DNA of 64,000 nt from Hyperoplus lanceolatus (taxonomy: Eukaryota > Chordata > Actinopteri > Uranoscopiformes > Ammodytidae). Position 1 is the stretch's first letter; every line of letters starts with the position of its first letter. The DNA lies in assembly GCA_026929865.2 (NCBI GenBank), contig CM049395.1, forward strand, positions 31,113,501-31,177,500, given 5' to 3'. This document shows, in pieces, positions 10,539 through 22,164 of this stretch. The notes under the pieces are model-generated. The model did no database searches. It had not been told where the DNA came from and saw only the letters and a list, made by a program, of their open reading frames with translations. A program made the position numbers and the translations under genes.

Positions 10539-11892
10539 AAATGAACATTAAGTGCCGTGTTATCTGATTCAATGTACAATTTTGTTAACAGATATGACTA
10601 AATAGGCTATTGGTCAATATTTATCCAACACCATACTTTTTGGTACTTTTCTAAATAATTTTTTACATCAAGGTGACTAAAAAATGTCTGCACACTGTAT
10701 GACCTTCATTAGGGATTTAAAAAACACACACACAAAAATGCACAGACACAAAACAACAGAAGGTTTATATTTTATATTTTTGCCCCTACCTATCCCAAAT
10801 GAATGTATGCAGCACACCAATGTAATTCAGTTAGCCGAGGGCGATCTTTAATAAATGCAATGAGCAGTATGCCATGAATATCAGTGATTCTTGAGAATTG
10901 GGACAGAACAGGGTGCAATGTTGAAAAAAAACTATGTTTAGGCAAATTAAATTACATGTATGTATCCAACACATACTAAGCTAAGCTTTGATACAACCTC
11001 CCAGCATTTGTCCTTTTTATCAAAATGGGCTTTTTAGCTTGCAATTCTTTATTTTGTGTCAACACCGTAGGACACCAAAAACACAAATTAATTTCCCCTT
11101 TATGCTAGACCCAGGAAATGTATAGTGATCACAAATATTCACCAAGACTGACAGAGGCCACAAAAAATATTTTCAAAATGTATATGAATATAATTTTTTT
11201 TTTTACATCTGACAATGTTGACCTATTTAACGTTTCTTAAACAGAAGAAATTGAGTTTTTCTAGTAGCCATTTTGTTTTTCTGTTGATGATAGGTGCTAG
11301 TATGAACTACTTCAGGAAAATATAAATGATCGAAACATTTCAAATTACTTCTTCAGAAATGTTAAGTCGGTGTTGACGTATCATGGTTGTGACGCAGGAC
11401 TTTCAAGATTTGAAATGTAAAATATTCTAAAACTACAACACTTATCAGAGCCTGTCTGACTCTAATGTACTCTGTAGAGGTAGAATGTGACAAGAGGTCC
11501 TTCATAGTGACAGCTGCCCATTATTTTGGCTGATTTTATTTAATTTTAATGGATTGTCTGACGGTGTTGACAAAAAGTGTCCCACCCCTTTGAAACCATA
11601 TAAAACGTGAACGTTTTTATTGATATGAGATTATTTAGTATTGCTTTTGATGAAAAAAAGCACTTTTTAATCATAAAAGTAAATTTTAATAGATTTTATT
11701 GCATATGAAAGATTGAAACCCTCTCTGTGGACACACTGTTTTGGACTTTGTGAGAAGATATCAAGTGTCATATATTTGACATAATAATGATAAAATTAAA
11801 TTTAAGGGGATAATTGTGCTCCAGACATCCTATTCTTAATCCCTTATAACATCTACAATTTTGAATATTTTTATTTTTAAAGATAACAACAG

Positions 11893-12070
11893 TTCTATTT
11901 CGTTCATACTGACCGCCAGAGGCGGTGCTTTCAGCACTGGATGGTCCATCGCGCGCATGCGCAGATCGAGATCTTATACCAAAATAGTCACCTGTGACAC
12001 CTGGGTGACCTCGGGAATGTCTATATATTCCGGAAGTCACTCTAGGATCTGTTCCTTCTATCTTCTCGCG
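11893..12070 (+). repeat. DIRS left inverted terminal repeat
   Basis: About 165-178 bp that match the right end at 22165-22369 in inverted orientation over most of their length. Shared blocks include the CGCGCGCATGCGCAG-like core and the CTATATATTCCGGAAGTCAC stretch. The outermost ~70 bp is also matched by the internal complementary region. The left terminus abuts transposon copy A at a GTT. Confidence 0.85.
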
Positions 12071-12490
12071 TACTAGCAGGACACACAAATATTGTTGTGT
12101 GATATACCACTAGCATTTTCGCAAGTAGCTTTGTAACCTAAGGGTTGGTGCTTCGAGGTGAATTCGTCCACCAAAGGCTGCGATTTGCAGATTTGTTCGA
12201 CTTCGGCTGCGGCTAGTCAGGGGTGAGTAGAAGGTGAGGTCTACGCGTAGCCTCCGGCTACCGCGGAAGCCAATTCCTTCCCACCTTGCTTTAATTGAGC
12301 TTGTCAGGCGGCGGCTGAGTTCACAGTCGCCGTGTTATTCTTTCGTTCGTGCTTGTGTGTTGGTTAGTTGTTCACTAAGCCCGGTTGCTAATTGTATGCT
12401 CGAATGTATTGTTTTTCTAGCATTGCTGCACGGTGCTCGGGTTGAGTTCGCCTGGACCGGTTGCTTACTTTGATTTAATCGTTGTTACAT

Positions 12491-13290
12491 CGTTGCTGGG
12501 TGCTCTCGCCTAAGCCTCGATTGCCTAGCCCGCTTTAATTTGCGCCCCAGTGCGCGGCTTGGTGTACAGCAGTCGCTGTCACTGTGTTATTGTAAGCATT
12601 GTGTTTTTGTAGGGGTGTCGCGTCATTGCTGGGTGCTCTCGCCTTTTGCTTGATTGCCTAGCCCGCTTTAATTTGCGCTCCAGTGTGCGGCTTGGTGTTA
12701 CCGCAGTCGCCGCCGTTGTGTTATATTAGGGGTGTCGCGTCGTTGCTGGGTGCTCTCGCCTAAGCCTCGATTGCCTAGCCCGCTTTAATTTGCGCCCCAG
12801 TGCGCGGCTTGGTGTACAGCAGTCGCTGTCACTCTGTTATTGTAAGCATTAGTTATTGTAGGGGTGTCGCATCGTTGCTGGATGCCCTCGCCTTTTGCTC
12901 GATTGTCTAGCCAGCTTTAATTTGCGCCCCAGTGCGCGGCTTGGTGTCCAGCAGTCGCTGTCGCTGTGTTATATTAGGAGTGTCGCATCGTTGCTGGGTG
13001 CTCTCGCCTAAGCCTCGACTGCCTAGCCTGCTTTGATTTGCTAGCCAGTGCGCGGCTTGGGTGTTACGGCAGTCGCCGTCACTGTTATTTTAGGAGGGTC
13101 GCATCGTTGCTGGGTGCTCTCGCCTATAGCTCGATTGCCTAGCCTGCCTTAATTTGCTCCCCAGTGGGCGGCTCGGGGTTCTAGCAGGACTCGCCGTCGC
13201 TGTTTAATTTAGAAGTATCGCATCGGTGCTTGGGTGCTCCCGCCTACAGCCGGTTGCATAGCCTACTTATTTACTTATGGAGTAATTTAC
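12491..13290 (+). repeat. Tandem repeats in the DIRS leader, about seven units of 116-133 bp
   Basis: A unit opening with CGTTGCTGGGTGCTCTCGCC and containing TTTAATTTGC and GCGCGGCTTGG recurs with starts near 12491, 12624, 12741, 12873, 12989, 13105 and 13225. Spacings are about 133, 117, 132, 116, 116 and 120 bp. A more degenerate unit may precede the first. The array lies between the left terminal repeat and the gag-like region, where promoter or packaging signals would be expected. Any such role is inference. Confidence 0.8.
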
Positions 13291-13317
13291 TTGACTTAGG
13301 CTAATTTATTTGCCGTT

Positions 13318-14790
13318 ATGTTAAGCGCCCATAATTGCCTTGCCTGCATGGCCTCCCTGCAAGCGGAGGATGGCCATGACCAGTGCCCTGCATGCCTTGG
13401 GGTTGAGCACCTGAGAGAGGCAGTATCGGACAACCCATGCATGAACTGTAGTTTCATGCCTCATGCACTAAGGTTAGCTAGGTTGGCTGAGGTGGAGGGC
13501 GTACCAAAGTTGCCCCCTTCGGGTGTGGGTCCGAGGGCCGCCAGGCGTCGTTCCTCGGCAGCTGGGGGACCCCCCGGGAAGTCCCGCAGGGTTGACAATT
13601 TGGCAAACCAGGTAGAGACGCTGTCTAGCGACGTGGCGCAGATCAAGACCCTCCTGCAGAGCCTCCAACCAGCTCATGGGGCACCAGCCGCAGCGAGTCC
13701 CCCTGCAACTGCGGAACCTGCCTACCCGGAGGACGATGTGCTGTCCACATCGGCATCTTGCATTTTTTTTTGCAGAAGAGAGAGAGCAATCTGACGAGGT
13801 AGGGTCCGTTGCTTCACTGCCTTTCTCTCAGGGTCGGTGGCCGGATCGGCTAGGGGGTCAGTGTCCGGCCAGGACACTGTTAGGCCAGCCATGCGTGTGG
13901 CGCTGGCCAAACTGGGGTTGGATGAAGCTCCTGCTTCATCTGCACCTGTCAATGCTTTTTTCCCACAGGCAGCTCAACCATCTGTTGTCGCTTTGCCCCC
14001 CTCTGAACCATATATCGCGGAGCTTCAGAGATGCTGGCTAGATGCAAAGGCTCTATCGCATCACACTGGTGATAGCAGAGCCCTGGCGACTATGCACAAT
14101 GCTGGGGCTTATGGCTTGGACCGGTTGGCCCCAATTGAGCCGGCGATAGCTTCTCTGGTTGTCTCCCCAGACGAGGCCCTGAGGGCCGATGCACACTGCC
14201 CTCGGCCCCAGTGCCGGATTACGGACGACCTCCTTACCAGGAGTTACAGCATTGCTGCCCGTATGGGCCGTCTGGGGAATTCGATGTCTCATATTATCCT
14301 GGCGTTGTCTCAGTCCATACAGGAGTCGGGTGTTGATCCCTCGGCCCAGACCCTCAGTGAGACTTCACTTCAGATCTTCGCATACATGACTAGGGAGCTA
14401 GGCAGATTTATGTTGACTGTTACGTTGGCGCGCCGCCAGGTTTGGCTTGCGCAATCCCCCCTGTCGGAGGTGTGTCGACGGACCCTCCGGTCTCTCCCAG
14501 TAGTCCCAGGCCAGACATTTGGGCCAGCAGCTCTGCAGGCCCTTGAGCGAAGTGTACAGGTTGGCCAGGCCAGCCAGCAGTTTGCAAGCTTAAGAAGGCC
14601 TTATCCCAGGCCGGGGGCCTCTAGGATACCCAGTGACGGTAACCCTCAACCACGTCCAAGTGGACGATCGAGGGGCCAGCGCTTACCAACGCGGGGTGGC
14701 CAGCGCCGTAGCACTGCGCCACGGGCGGAATTTCAGGCGCCAAGAGGGCCAGCGCCCAGCCGCCGCCCCCCCCAGAGTCCCTAGGGGCAG
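13318..14790 (+). mobile_element. DIRS part: gag-like region
   Basis: Coding-like sequence in the place of the DIRS first gene. It opens with a Cys-rich stretch (CLACMASL, CPACLGVEHL, CMNCSF), followed by a basic Arg/Ser stretch, a short coiled-coil-like segment, and later an Arg/Pro/Gly-rich basic tail suited to nucleic-acid binding. No enzyme domain is seen. It is part of a broken element. Confidence 0.65.
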
Positions 14791-15226
14791 GGGGGGGTAC
14801 GTACTGAAGCTCAGAGGCCGGCCGTCGGATGCTTTTCTCAGCAACACCTGGGCTACTGGGAAGAGCAGACCACAGACCCTTGGATGGTGTTCACGCTATC
14901 CAATGGGTACACACTCCAGTTCCGACGTCGGCCCCCAACTTTCAGCGGGATCAAACTTACTGTTTATTTATTATTATTCTTTCGGACAATTCCACACAAT
15001 ACACAATCAGATCATCAGATTCAGATTCTTCAGATTCAGAATCAGATACACATTTACTGATCACAAAAAATAAAACAAAAAAAAACAAAAAAAACAAAAG
15101 AAAATCAAAATAAAAAAATAAAAATAAAAATAAAAAGGACGAAAACACACAAATATGCATTTTTTTTAATTTTTTTTTGTCTGTTAAGCTGCAGTCCAAT
15201 ACCCAGTCAACTTTCATTCTCCTTAA

Positions 15227-15504
15227 TCATTGACTTTGCACAACTGACATGCTAACCATTTTCCCGATCAGTCTATAATTTTCCATAATTTTAGAAAAAT
15301 ACATTTTTTTGAAATTTCGCAAACTGCAACTCCCTGTGATATCTTCATCAAGTTCATTCCATAATTTAATACCCTTTACAGAAATCGAAAATGATTTAAG
15401 TGTGGTCCGTATATTTTTCTCTGTGAATCTTCTTTTTCTTCTTAAATCATACGAGACTCCTCTTTCTTCAAACATTGCTTGTAAACTGACAGGAAGGCTT
15501 TTTT
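15227..15504 (-). pseudogene. LINE ORF2, C-terminal end (frame-shifted)
   Basis: The frame at 15227-15475 encodes a typical LINE C-terminal tail, with YDLRRKRRF and KGIKLWNELD resembling the common LRR...GIKLWNSL pattern after the RT thumb. It is out of frame with the RT block by one base. The change falls near 15490-15505, next to an A8 run on the coding strand. About 82 residues follow up to the stop. This end is part of the LINE and not a separate gene. Confidence 0.75.
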
Positions 15505-17060
15505 TTAAGCCTTGTACATCATTTGTACGGTGTGGTAACTTACTACGTCCCGTAACTTGAGAATTCTACCTTCAATAAAGAAGTTATTAGTGTGTGCCCT
15601 GTAATTTGCTTGATATATTATTCTCATTGCCCTTTTTTGAAGGATCTCCAATGGGTGCAATTTACCTTTGTAAGTGTTTCCCCACACCTCAGCACAGTAA
15701 TGCAGATGTGGGGAAACTAAACTCCAGTATAATACAAGTAAGGCCTTTTGATTGAAACAATGTTGTGCTTTCCAAAGTATAGAAATACTCCTGGCTATTT
15801 TGCCCCTAAGATGGCTAACTTGTGGTTTCCAACTTAACTTATCATCAATTATTACCCCTAGTACTTTGTGTTGCTTGACCCTTTCAATATCAATCCCATT
15901 TACCTGGATTTTCACAGAGACATCTGCTGCTCTCCAACCAAACAACATAAATTTAGTTTTTTCTAAATTTAATGATAACTTATTTCGGTTTAACCACCCA
16001 TGTAACTTAGTCAATTCAATGTTTACAGTCTCAACCATATTATTCAGATCTTTCCCCGAATAGAAGATATTTGTGTCGTCAGCAAATAAAATCAACTTTA
16101 AGACCTTCGAAACTTTCCATATATCATTTATGTAAAGCAGGAATAATTTCGGCCCTAAAATTGACCCTTGAGGGACCCCACAAACAATATCCAAGCATGT
16201 CGATGTGATCTCCCCTAATTTCACATATTGTTTCCTGTCCTGTAGATAACGTCTAACCCAGTCCCGTGCTATACCTCTAATGCCATAATTCTCAAGCTTA
16301 TTGAGAAGGATCTCGTGATTTATAGTGTCAAAAGCTTTTTTCAGGTCTATACAAATTCCCATAGAGTACAATTTGTGATCTATAGCATTACTAATAATTT
16401 CTACCGATTCAGCCAAGGCCAGCGCCGTGGAATGATTCTTTCTAAAGCCAAATTGACTGTTATAAAGAATTTGATGTTTATTAATGAAATCATCTAATCT
16501 ATTGTTAAATAGCTTTTCCAAAATTTTAGAAAATTGTGGCAAAATTGAGACTGGTCTATAATTTGTAAATGAGTGTTCATCTCCATTTTTATGTAATGGT
16601 ATAACCTTAGCTATTTTCATGCTACAAGGAAAAATTCCTGTTTGAAAAGATAAGTTACAAATATGTGTCAAAGGTTGAAGAATACTTTCTTGCACTGATT
16701 TTATCATTTTCATGTGAAGCCCCAGCGAGTCTTTTGAGGTCTTGGGTTGCATTCCCAGTAAAATCTCACTAATCTCGTTGGCCTTGACTGGCTTTAAAAA
16801 CATGGAGTGTTGAAGAGACTCGTCCTGTTCCCAAGACTCCCCCATACACCTGTCACGGATACCCATGGCCAAATTCGGACCAACCATAACAAAAAAATTG
16901 TTTAGTTTATTCGCCACTGTATTCATGTTTTCGAACTTAACATTATTTTCATGGAAATACTGCGGATAACTATGTATTTTGCTGTCATTTCTTAACACTG
17001 TGTTCACTATGTCCCACAGTTTTCTTGGGTAATTTGCATTTGTTTCTAAAAGCTTGCAAA
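15505..17060 (-). pseudogene. LINE ORF2, reverse transcriptase domain
   Basis: About 500 continuous codons of reverse transcriptase. Motifs in order: NYRPVSILPQFSKILEK (motif 1 region), QFGFRKNHST, DLKKAFDTINHEIL (motif A), GVPQGSILGPKLFLLYIND (motif B), FADDTNIF (motif C, catalytic FADD), LNLEKTKFMLF, and the thumb region beginning VLGVIIDD. All catalytic Asp residues are present. The frame remains open on the coding strand up to about 17060. It is separated from the endonuclease part by frame changes at A-runs near 17070 and 17171-17180. Confidence 0.9.
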
Positions 17061-17146
17061 AATATTTTTTTTACAGTCTCTGAGAATGATATTTAGCTTG
17101 TTACAATAGGTTTTATATTTTAACTCCGCCTGTGGTGTCCTTGCTG

Positions 17147-18280
17147 TTATGAATCTTTTGTACAATGTATTTTTTTTTTACAAGCATTTTTCAAGGATTT
17201 AGTTAGCCACTGTTTATTCTGTCTTTGCTTAAAGGCCCTTTTTATTAGTGGACAATTTTTTTCATACAGCCTTTGAAATCCCTGCAGGAATAATTCAAAA
17301 CTTACATTAACATCCTTCTCCTTGTATACACAGTCCCAATTTTGCGACAATAAATCATTTTTCAATGCCTCTATCCTCTCCTCGGTCTCCAGCCTAACAT
17401 ATGCGTCTTTGTTTGGTCTAATTTGCAACTTTTGTTTCCAATCGTATATAGCAAATACAGGTAAATGGTCACTTATGTCATTTATCAATAGTCCACTATC
17501 TATTACATCCCCCATAACATTCGTAAATATGTTGTCTATTAACGTGGCACTATTTATTGTAATCCTGCTTGGCCTTGTAATTAAGGGCTGTAGGCCCATG
17601 ACGTTCAGTGTATTTACAAATTCATCAGTCCGTGGAGTATTATTAAGTAAATCAATCTTAGTATCCCCACAGATAAATATCTTCTTTTGGTTGGCCTTAG
17701 AAAATAATTCTCCCACATATTCTATAAAGTCTTCCATTTTTGAATCGGGTGTTCTGTACACACAGCTGATAATTAAACATTTATCATTCGTTTGGATTTC
17801 AATAGTCACACATTCCAGTAGGTTATCAATTGCAGCGCACATGTTATTTACGATTTCAAACCTTATATTTTCATCCACAAAAAGGGCCACTCCTCCCCCT
17901 CTCTTGTTAATTCTGTTGACACAAACCAGTTTATAACCCTTAAGTTCAAAGTCCATGCATTTGCCTTCCTTAATCCATGTTTCTGACACTGCAATGATGT
18001 TGAATGGGTTGGAGAATTTCTGTAAGTATTCCTTAATATGCGAAAAATTTGTGTAGAGACTTCTGCTATTAAAATGAATTATGGACAATTTCCCAATTGA
18101 TTGAAAGCAACTGATGAATTGATCCTCTATATGATACTGACAGTCTCTTTTCCCTCTATTGTAGAAATGATTATCAGGGTCAATAATGTCATTTTGGTCC
18201 GATGATGTAGGATCCTCGTAAAGATTAGCTAATAACTCCAGACTATCATAATAATTTATCCCATCAGTTGTGTTGCTCAT
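17147..18280 (-). pseudogene. LINE ORF2, APE-type endonuclease domain
   Basis: Starts at ATG 18280 and overlaps the end of ORF1 by 17 bp. It shows the AP-endonuclease pattern: IIHFNSRSL, VSETWI, RGGGVALFV, VYRTPDS, GDTKIDLL, IDNIFTN and SDHLPVFAI. In this family the GDxN motif carries a catalytic Asn. Here it reads GDTK, an Asn-to-Lys change that should cripple target nicking. The frame closes at 17147, just past an A10 run on the coding strand. Shifting by one base there lets similarity to LINE linker sequence continue. Confidence 0.88.
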
Positions 18281-19108
18281 TCTTGCTGCTTGGGTTGATC
18301 AGGTCCTCATCCCTCCGGAATTGAACCAGATCCTCCTCCATTCTAATTTGCACAATTTTGGCTTCTTCGGGTGTAGCTCCATTCGTTTTGATGAAGATTC
18401 TTCCATCTCTTGTCCATGTTTGTTGGACCCGTCCACATTTTTTTAGCCCTCTCGCTTGGTAGGCCAGGTTAGCATTTCTCTTGGTTAAGTTTTCACTCAT
18501 TCCAATTTGTTCACCTTTAAACTTCTTGCCTTGGCTTAGCAGATTTATCTTATGCTTTCTACTCACAAATTTCAGAATGACAGCACGCTTTTTGGCGAAT
18601 TTTCCCTTCGGGAGAAGAAAACGAGACTCCACGTTCTCCAGATCCAGACTAATGCCTTTGCTTCTCAGGAACCTTTCAACCTGGTTTTCCACCGACACAT
18701 TCCTTGTATCGCCCTCATCATCTCCCTTCACGGCAGCTGCATACGACCAAGGTTTAATATCCATTCCTGTCATTATCACATCTCTGTTTTTTGCTTGTTG
18801 ATCTTGGTCTTCAATTGTATCTCCAAGCTCTTTCAAGAGCTGATCTTTCTTCACATTAACAGCTTGAAGTTCCTTCAATTCGATCGACATTGGCTTCAGA
18901 CCAGCAGTCAGTTTTTCCTCAATTTTTGCATCAAAACGCCCAATCCATACGTCCATAATCCCAGTCAGCTCAGCTTTCAGCAGTGCTCGCTCCGTCTCCC
19001 TCTCACTTTTCATTTCTCTCATCAAGTCTGCCAACTGTTTTTCATCTCTTCCGCATAATCTTTGTCTTCCTCCTTCCCCTTATCAGTGTTTTTTCCTTTT
19101 TTGGACAT
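18264..19108 (-). pseudogene. LINE ORF1, coiled coil plus nucleic-acid-binding domain
   Basis: The likely start is ATG at 19108-19106, followed by a Lys/Glu-rich peptide (MSKKGKNTDKGKEEDKDYAE). The main frame, open at 19034-18264, is shifted by one base relative to it near an A5 run at about 19040. The protein has a coiled-coil-like segment (LMREMKSERETERALLKAE) and a C-terminal domain beginning VENQVERFLRSKGISLDL, with KRAVILKFVSRKHK and DGRIFIKTNG. That domain resembles the FP25K-like/RRM-like RNA-binding half of some LINE ORF1 proteins. It would act as a nucleic-acid chaperone. It ends in the ORF2 start overlap. Confidence 0.75.
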
Positions 19109-19199
19109 CTCCAAAGATTTTCAGAGATATCTAAGGTTGTGAATCTGAGATTCTCCGCTGCTCACGGTAATAGCTCTTAACCCACGGCAACAAAGGATT

Positions 19200-19920
19200 A
19201 AAGGTTTCTCTGTGGTCAAAGATCCCGACAAATCCCTGGTCCTAAGACAGGAAGTAGCCACCCTCCTGGGGAAGGGTGCCATCGAGGTAGTAGAACCACA
19301 GGATCGGCTCAGGGGGTTCTACTCAACCTATTTTCTGGTACCGAAGAAGGATGGCGGGTTTCGCCCCATTCTGGACTTGAGACGACTGAATCGGTACCTC
19401 AAGGTTTTTCGCTTCCGCATGCTGCGTGTTGCAGATGTCCTCCAGGCTATCGCTCAGGGGGACTGGTTCGTGTCGATAGATCTGAAAGACGCCTACTTTC
19501 ACGTCCCTATTACACAGCGTCACAGGCGGTTCCTCCGCTTTGCATTTCTGGGCAAGGTGTACCAATTCAAGGTCCTCCCGTTCGGGTTGTCTCTGGCCCC
19601 ACGTATATTTACACGGTGTGTGGCAGCAGCCCTGTCCCCATTACAGGCCGGCGGTATGGCGATATTGCCGTACCTAGACGATTGGCTAATCATTTCCCCA
19701 ACTCGGGAGCAGGCAGTCAGGGACACAGCCAGGCTCCTCAGCCATGTGGATGGGCTTGGCCTCACAGTCAACTTTGCCAAGAGCAACCTTACACCATGTC
19801 GGGTGGTGAGTTATCTAGGGCTGGTGCTCGACTCGGTGGGCATGCGAGCCTGCCTCTCTACAAAGCGTGTCGTTGCCATTCTGCAGCTAATACAGCGCTT
19901 CAGGCGGGGGTAGTTGCTGA
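19200..19920 (+). mobile_element. DIRS part: reverse transcriptase region
   Basis: Reverse transcriptase of the DIRS/Ty3 type. Recognisable blocks are LVPKKDGGFRPILDLRRLN, FVSIDLKDAYFHVPI, FLGKVYQFKVLPFGLSLAP and the catalytic LDD within PYLDDWLIISPT. These differ clearly from the LINE reverse transcriptase nearby on the other strand. It lies directly beyond the 5' end of the inserted LINE. It is part of a broken element. Confidence 0.9.
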
Positions 19921-20149
19921 AATACAGCCTCTTCCTGCGGCTGATAGGTATGCTGACCTCAGCATCCATGGTGGTCCCACTAGGCCTTCTCAAGTTGCGG
20001 CCTCTGCAGATCTGGGCCAATGGTCTCCACTTGGACCCCAAGTGGCAGGGACACAAGATGGTCAGGGTGTCTGGGCAGTGCCTTCTGGCCCTCCGACCCT
20101 GGAGAGAGAGGGCATACCTGATTGCGGGGTCGCCCTTGGGAAGGATAGC

Positions 20150-20600
20150 TTCCCGGCGGGAGGTTGTAGACACAGACGCCTCCCTTTCCGGCTGGGGCGC
20201 AGTATGGCAGTGCAGGACTGTCAGAGGCAAGTGGGATGCCCAGCAGAGACTGGAGCATATAAATGTGCTGGAACTTCTTGTTTTTTTAGCTTGTGTTTTT
20301 AGCTCTCAAGCACTTCCTCCCAGTTCAGAGGAACCGGCATGTTCTCGTCAGGACGGACAACATTTCCACAGTCTACCATATCAACCACCAGGGGGGCACC
20401 AGATCGAGACGGAGCCTGCGAGTCACGCAGCGGCTCCTTCCATGGGCGTTCCCCCACTTTCTAAGCCTGAGGGCTGTCCATGTTCCAGGTGTCCTGAACA
20501 CAGCGGCAGACCTTCTCTCTCGCCAAGGGCCACCCTCCGGGGAGTGGAGGCTCCATCCAGAGGTAGTCAGCATGATGTGGGACAGGTATGGCAGGGCAGT
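20150..20600 (+). mobile_element. DIRS part: RNase H region
   Basis: Follows the reverse transcriptase. It contains the RNase H opening VDTDASLSGWGAVW (first catalytic Asp), then a segment with INVLELLVFLAC, and farther on a stretch with VRTDNISTVYHINHQGG. This is the usual DIRS order, RT then RNase H then recombinase. It is part of a broken element. Confidence 0.8.
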
Positions 20601-20979
20601 GGTAGATCTCTTTGCTTCCGAAGAGACGACCCACTGTCCCCTCTGGTTCTCCTTGACGGAGAGGACCAGTCCCTTAGGACAGGACGCTCTGGCTCATGCT
20701 TGGCCAGACAGCCTGCTGTATGCATTTCCTCCAATTCCCCTTTTACTGGCAACACTGGACAGGGTCCAGCGTGGCGGTCACAGCCTACTTCTTGTGGCTC
20801 CACATTGGCCAGGAAGGCCATGGTTCCCAGCATTGATGAGACTCCTCAACGGGGAGGCTTGGCGCCTTCCAGAGAGACAGGATCTCCTATCTCAGGTCGG
20901 CGGACGCATATAGCACACGAATCCGGGGCGCCTGCAGCTGTGCGTGTGGCTCCTGAGAGCCAAGACCCACTGCTGACGT

Positions 20980-22000
20980 CTTGCAACCAGGCAGTGGTCC
21001 GTACCATTTTTAGTACAAGGGCACTCTCCACTAGGTTGCTCTATGCAAACAGATGGAAGTTGTTCTCACAGTGGTGCGTTGCACAGGGCGAAGTCCCAGA
21101 GACGTGCTCGGTGGGGGTGATACTAAACTTTTTGCAGTCTGTGTTGGACAACAACAGAGCTGCTTCGACCCTGCGCGTTTATGTGGCCGCGATCTCGGCT
21201 GCACATGCAATAGTTGATAACCAGACGGTAGGGTCCCACTACCTTGTCAGGCAGTTTCTAAGGGGAGCCCAGAGGCTTCTACCACCACGGCCCTTGAGGG
21301 CACCATCAGGGGACTTGCAGGTGGTGCTGACGTCCTTATGTCTACCCCCATTTGAGCCGCTAGTCAGGCAGATCTGACGCGGCTGTCTATGAAAACGGCA
21401 TTCTTCCTTGCCATTGCAACTGCTAAACGGGTCGGTGAGCTCCATGCCTTGTCAGTGAGCCAGGCGTGTATGCGCTGGCACGCAGATGGGTCAGGAGTGG
21501 TGCTCTGGCTGAACCCATCCTTCCTGCCCAAACGCTTGTCTCCACATCACGCAAACCAACCAATCGAGTTGGCTGCTTTCAATCCACCAGGCTCTCCAGG
21601 GGGTGCAGAAAGCGTATCAGACCCACTGTGCCCGGTGCGGGCGCTTAGGGCATATGTTGAAGCTACAACCAGCTTGCGTAAGACGGATAACCTCTTTGTC
21701 TGTTACGGGGGCTGCAGGTAGGGGGCTGCCTTGTCTAAGCAGAGACTCTCTCACTGCATTGTGGATCTAGTGTTGAATGCATATAGAGCACAGGGGCTCC
21801 CTGTGCCCGTGGCCGTTAAGTGCCACTCTACCAGGAGTATGGCTACATCATGGGCGGCCTTGAAGGGGGCTCCTCTTCAGGACATTTGCTCCGCGGCTAC
21901 ATGGTCCTCATCATGTACGTTTGCGCGGTTCTACAGAGTGAATGTCGCTGCTCCTCATCCTGTGGCGACGGCCTTGTTGGCGGCTGGAAGGCCTTAAATG
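20980..22000 (+). mobile_element. DIRS part: tyrosine recombinase region
   Basis: The N-terminal core-binding-like segment includes STRALSTRLLYANRWKLFSQW. The catalytic half has ATAKRVGELHALS, holding the first catalytic Arg, and a later HSTRSMATSWA block of the H-x-x-R type. This enzyme replaces the DDE integrase of LTR elements and inserts circular DNA. It is part of a broken element. Confidence 0.85.
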
Positions 22001-22033
22001 GTGAGTACTCTTCGTGACCTTTCTGGTATAAGT

Positions 22034-22136
22034 CATCCAGTGCTGAAAGCACCGCCTCTGGCGGTCAGTAGGAACGAAATAGAACGATAGCTACGTATGT
22101 AACTACGGTTCTATGAGTTCCGGATGACCGCCAGAG
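22034..22136 (+). repeat. DIRS internal complementary region
   Basis: About 100 bp made of two joined halves. The first half is the reverse complement of the outer left terminus (shared GCGGTCAGTA, ACGAAATAGAA). The second half is the reverse complement of the outer right terminus (shared CGGTTCTATGAGTTCCGGAT). In DIRS1 this region is thought to template restoration of the ends during replication. It places the family in the DIRS1 type rather than the PAT or Ngaro types, which have split direct repeats. Confidence 0.85.
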
Positions 22137-22164
22137 TTCTCTGTCATTCAGACTTCTCAGATAC

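Larger units (their letters stand above)
14958..19200 (-). mobile_element. Non-LTR retrotransposon (LINE) inserted in the DIRS element
   Basis: A ~4.2-kb LINE on the - strand with DIRS sequence on both sides. It has an ORF1 (18264-19108), an ORF2 with APE-type endonuclease (17147-18280) and reverse transcriptase with C-terminal part (15227-17060), and a 3' end at low coordinates rich in AATAA repeats (14958-14990). ORF1 and ORF2 overlap by 17 bp. The domain types place it in the jockey superfamily (CR1/L2/Rex1/Crack side). Which clade cannot be decided by eye. It is nearly full length, so the 5' end (about 19150-19210) is approximate. No target duplication is obvious. It carries several one-base frame changes, mostly in A-runs, and is probably immobile. 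Confidence 0.88.

Noticed and set aside
12234-12473. 79-codon + strand frame in the DIRS leader
   Set aside because: It lies in the leader ahead of the tandem repeats and has no domain features. It is best read as non-coding leader sequence.
17322-17936. 204-codon + strand frame
   Set aside because: It lies antisense to the LINE endonuclease and has no independent features.
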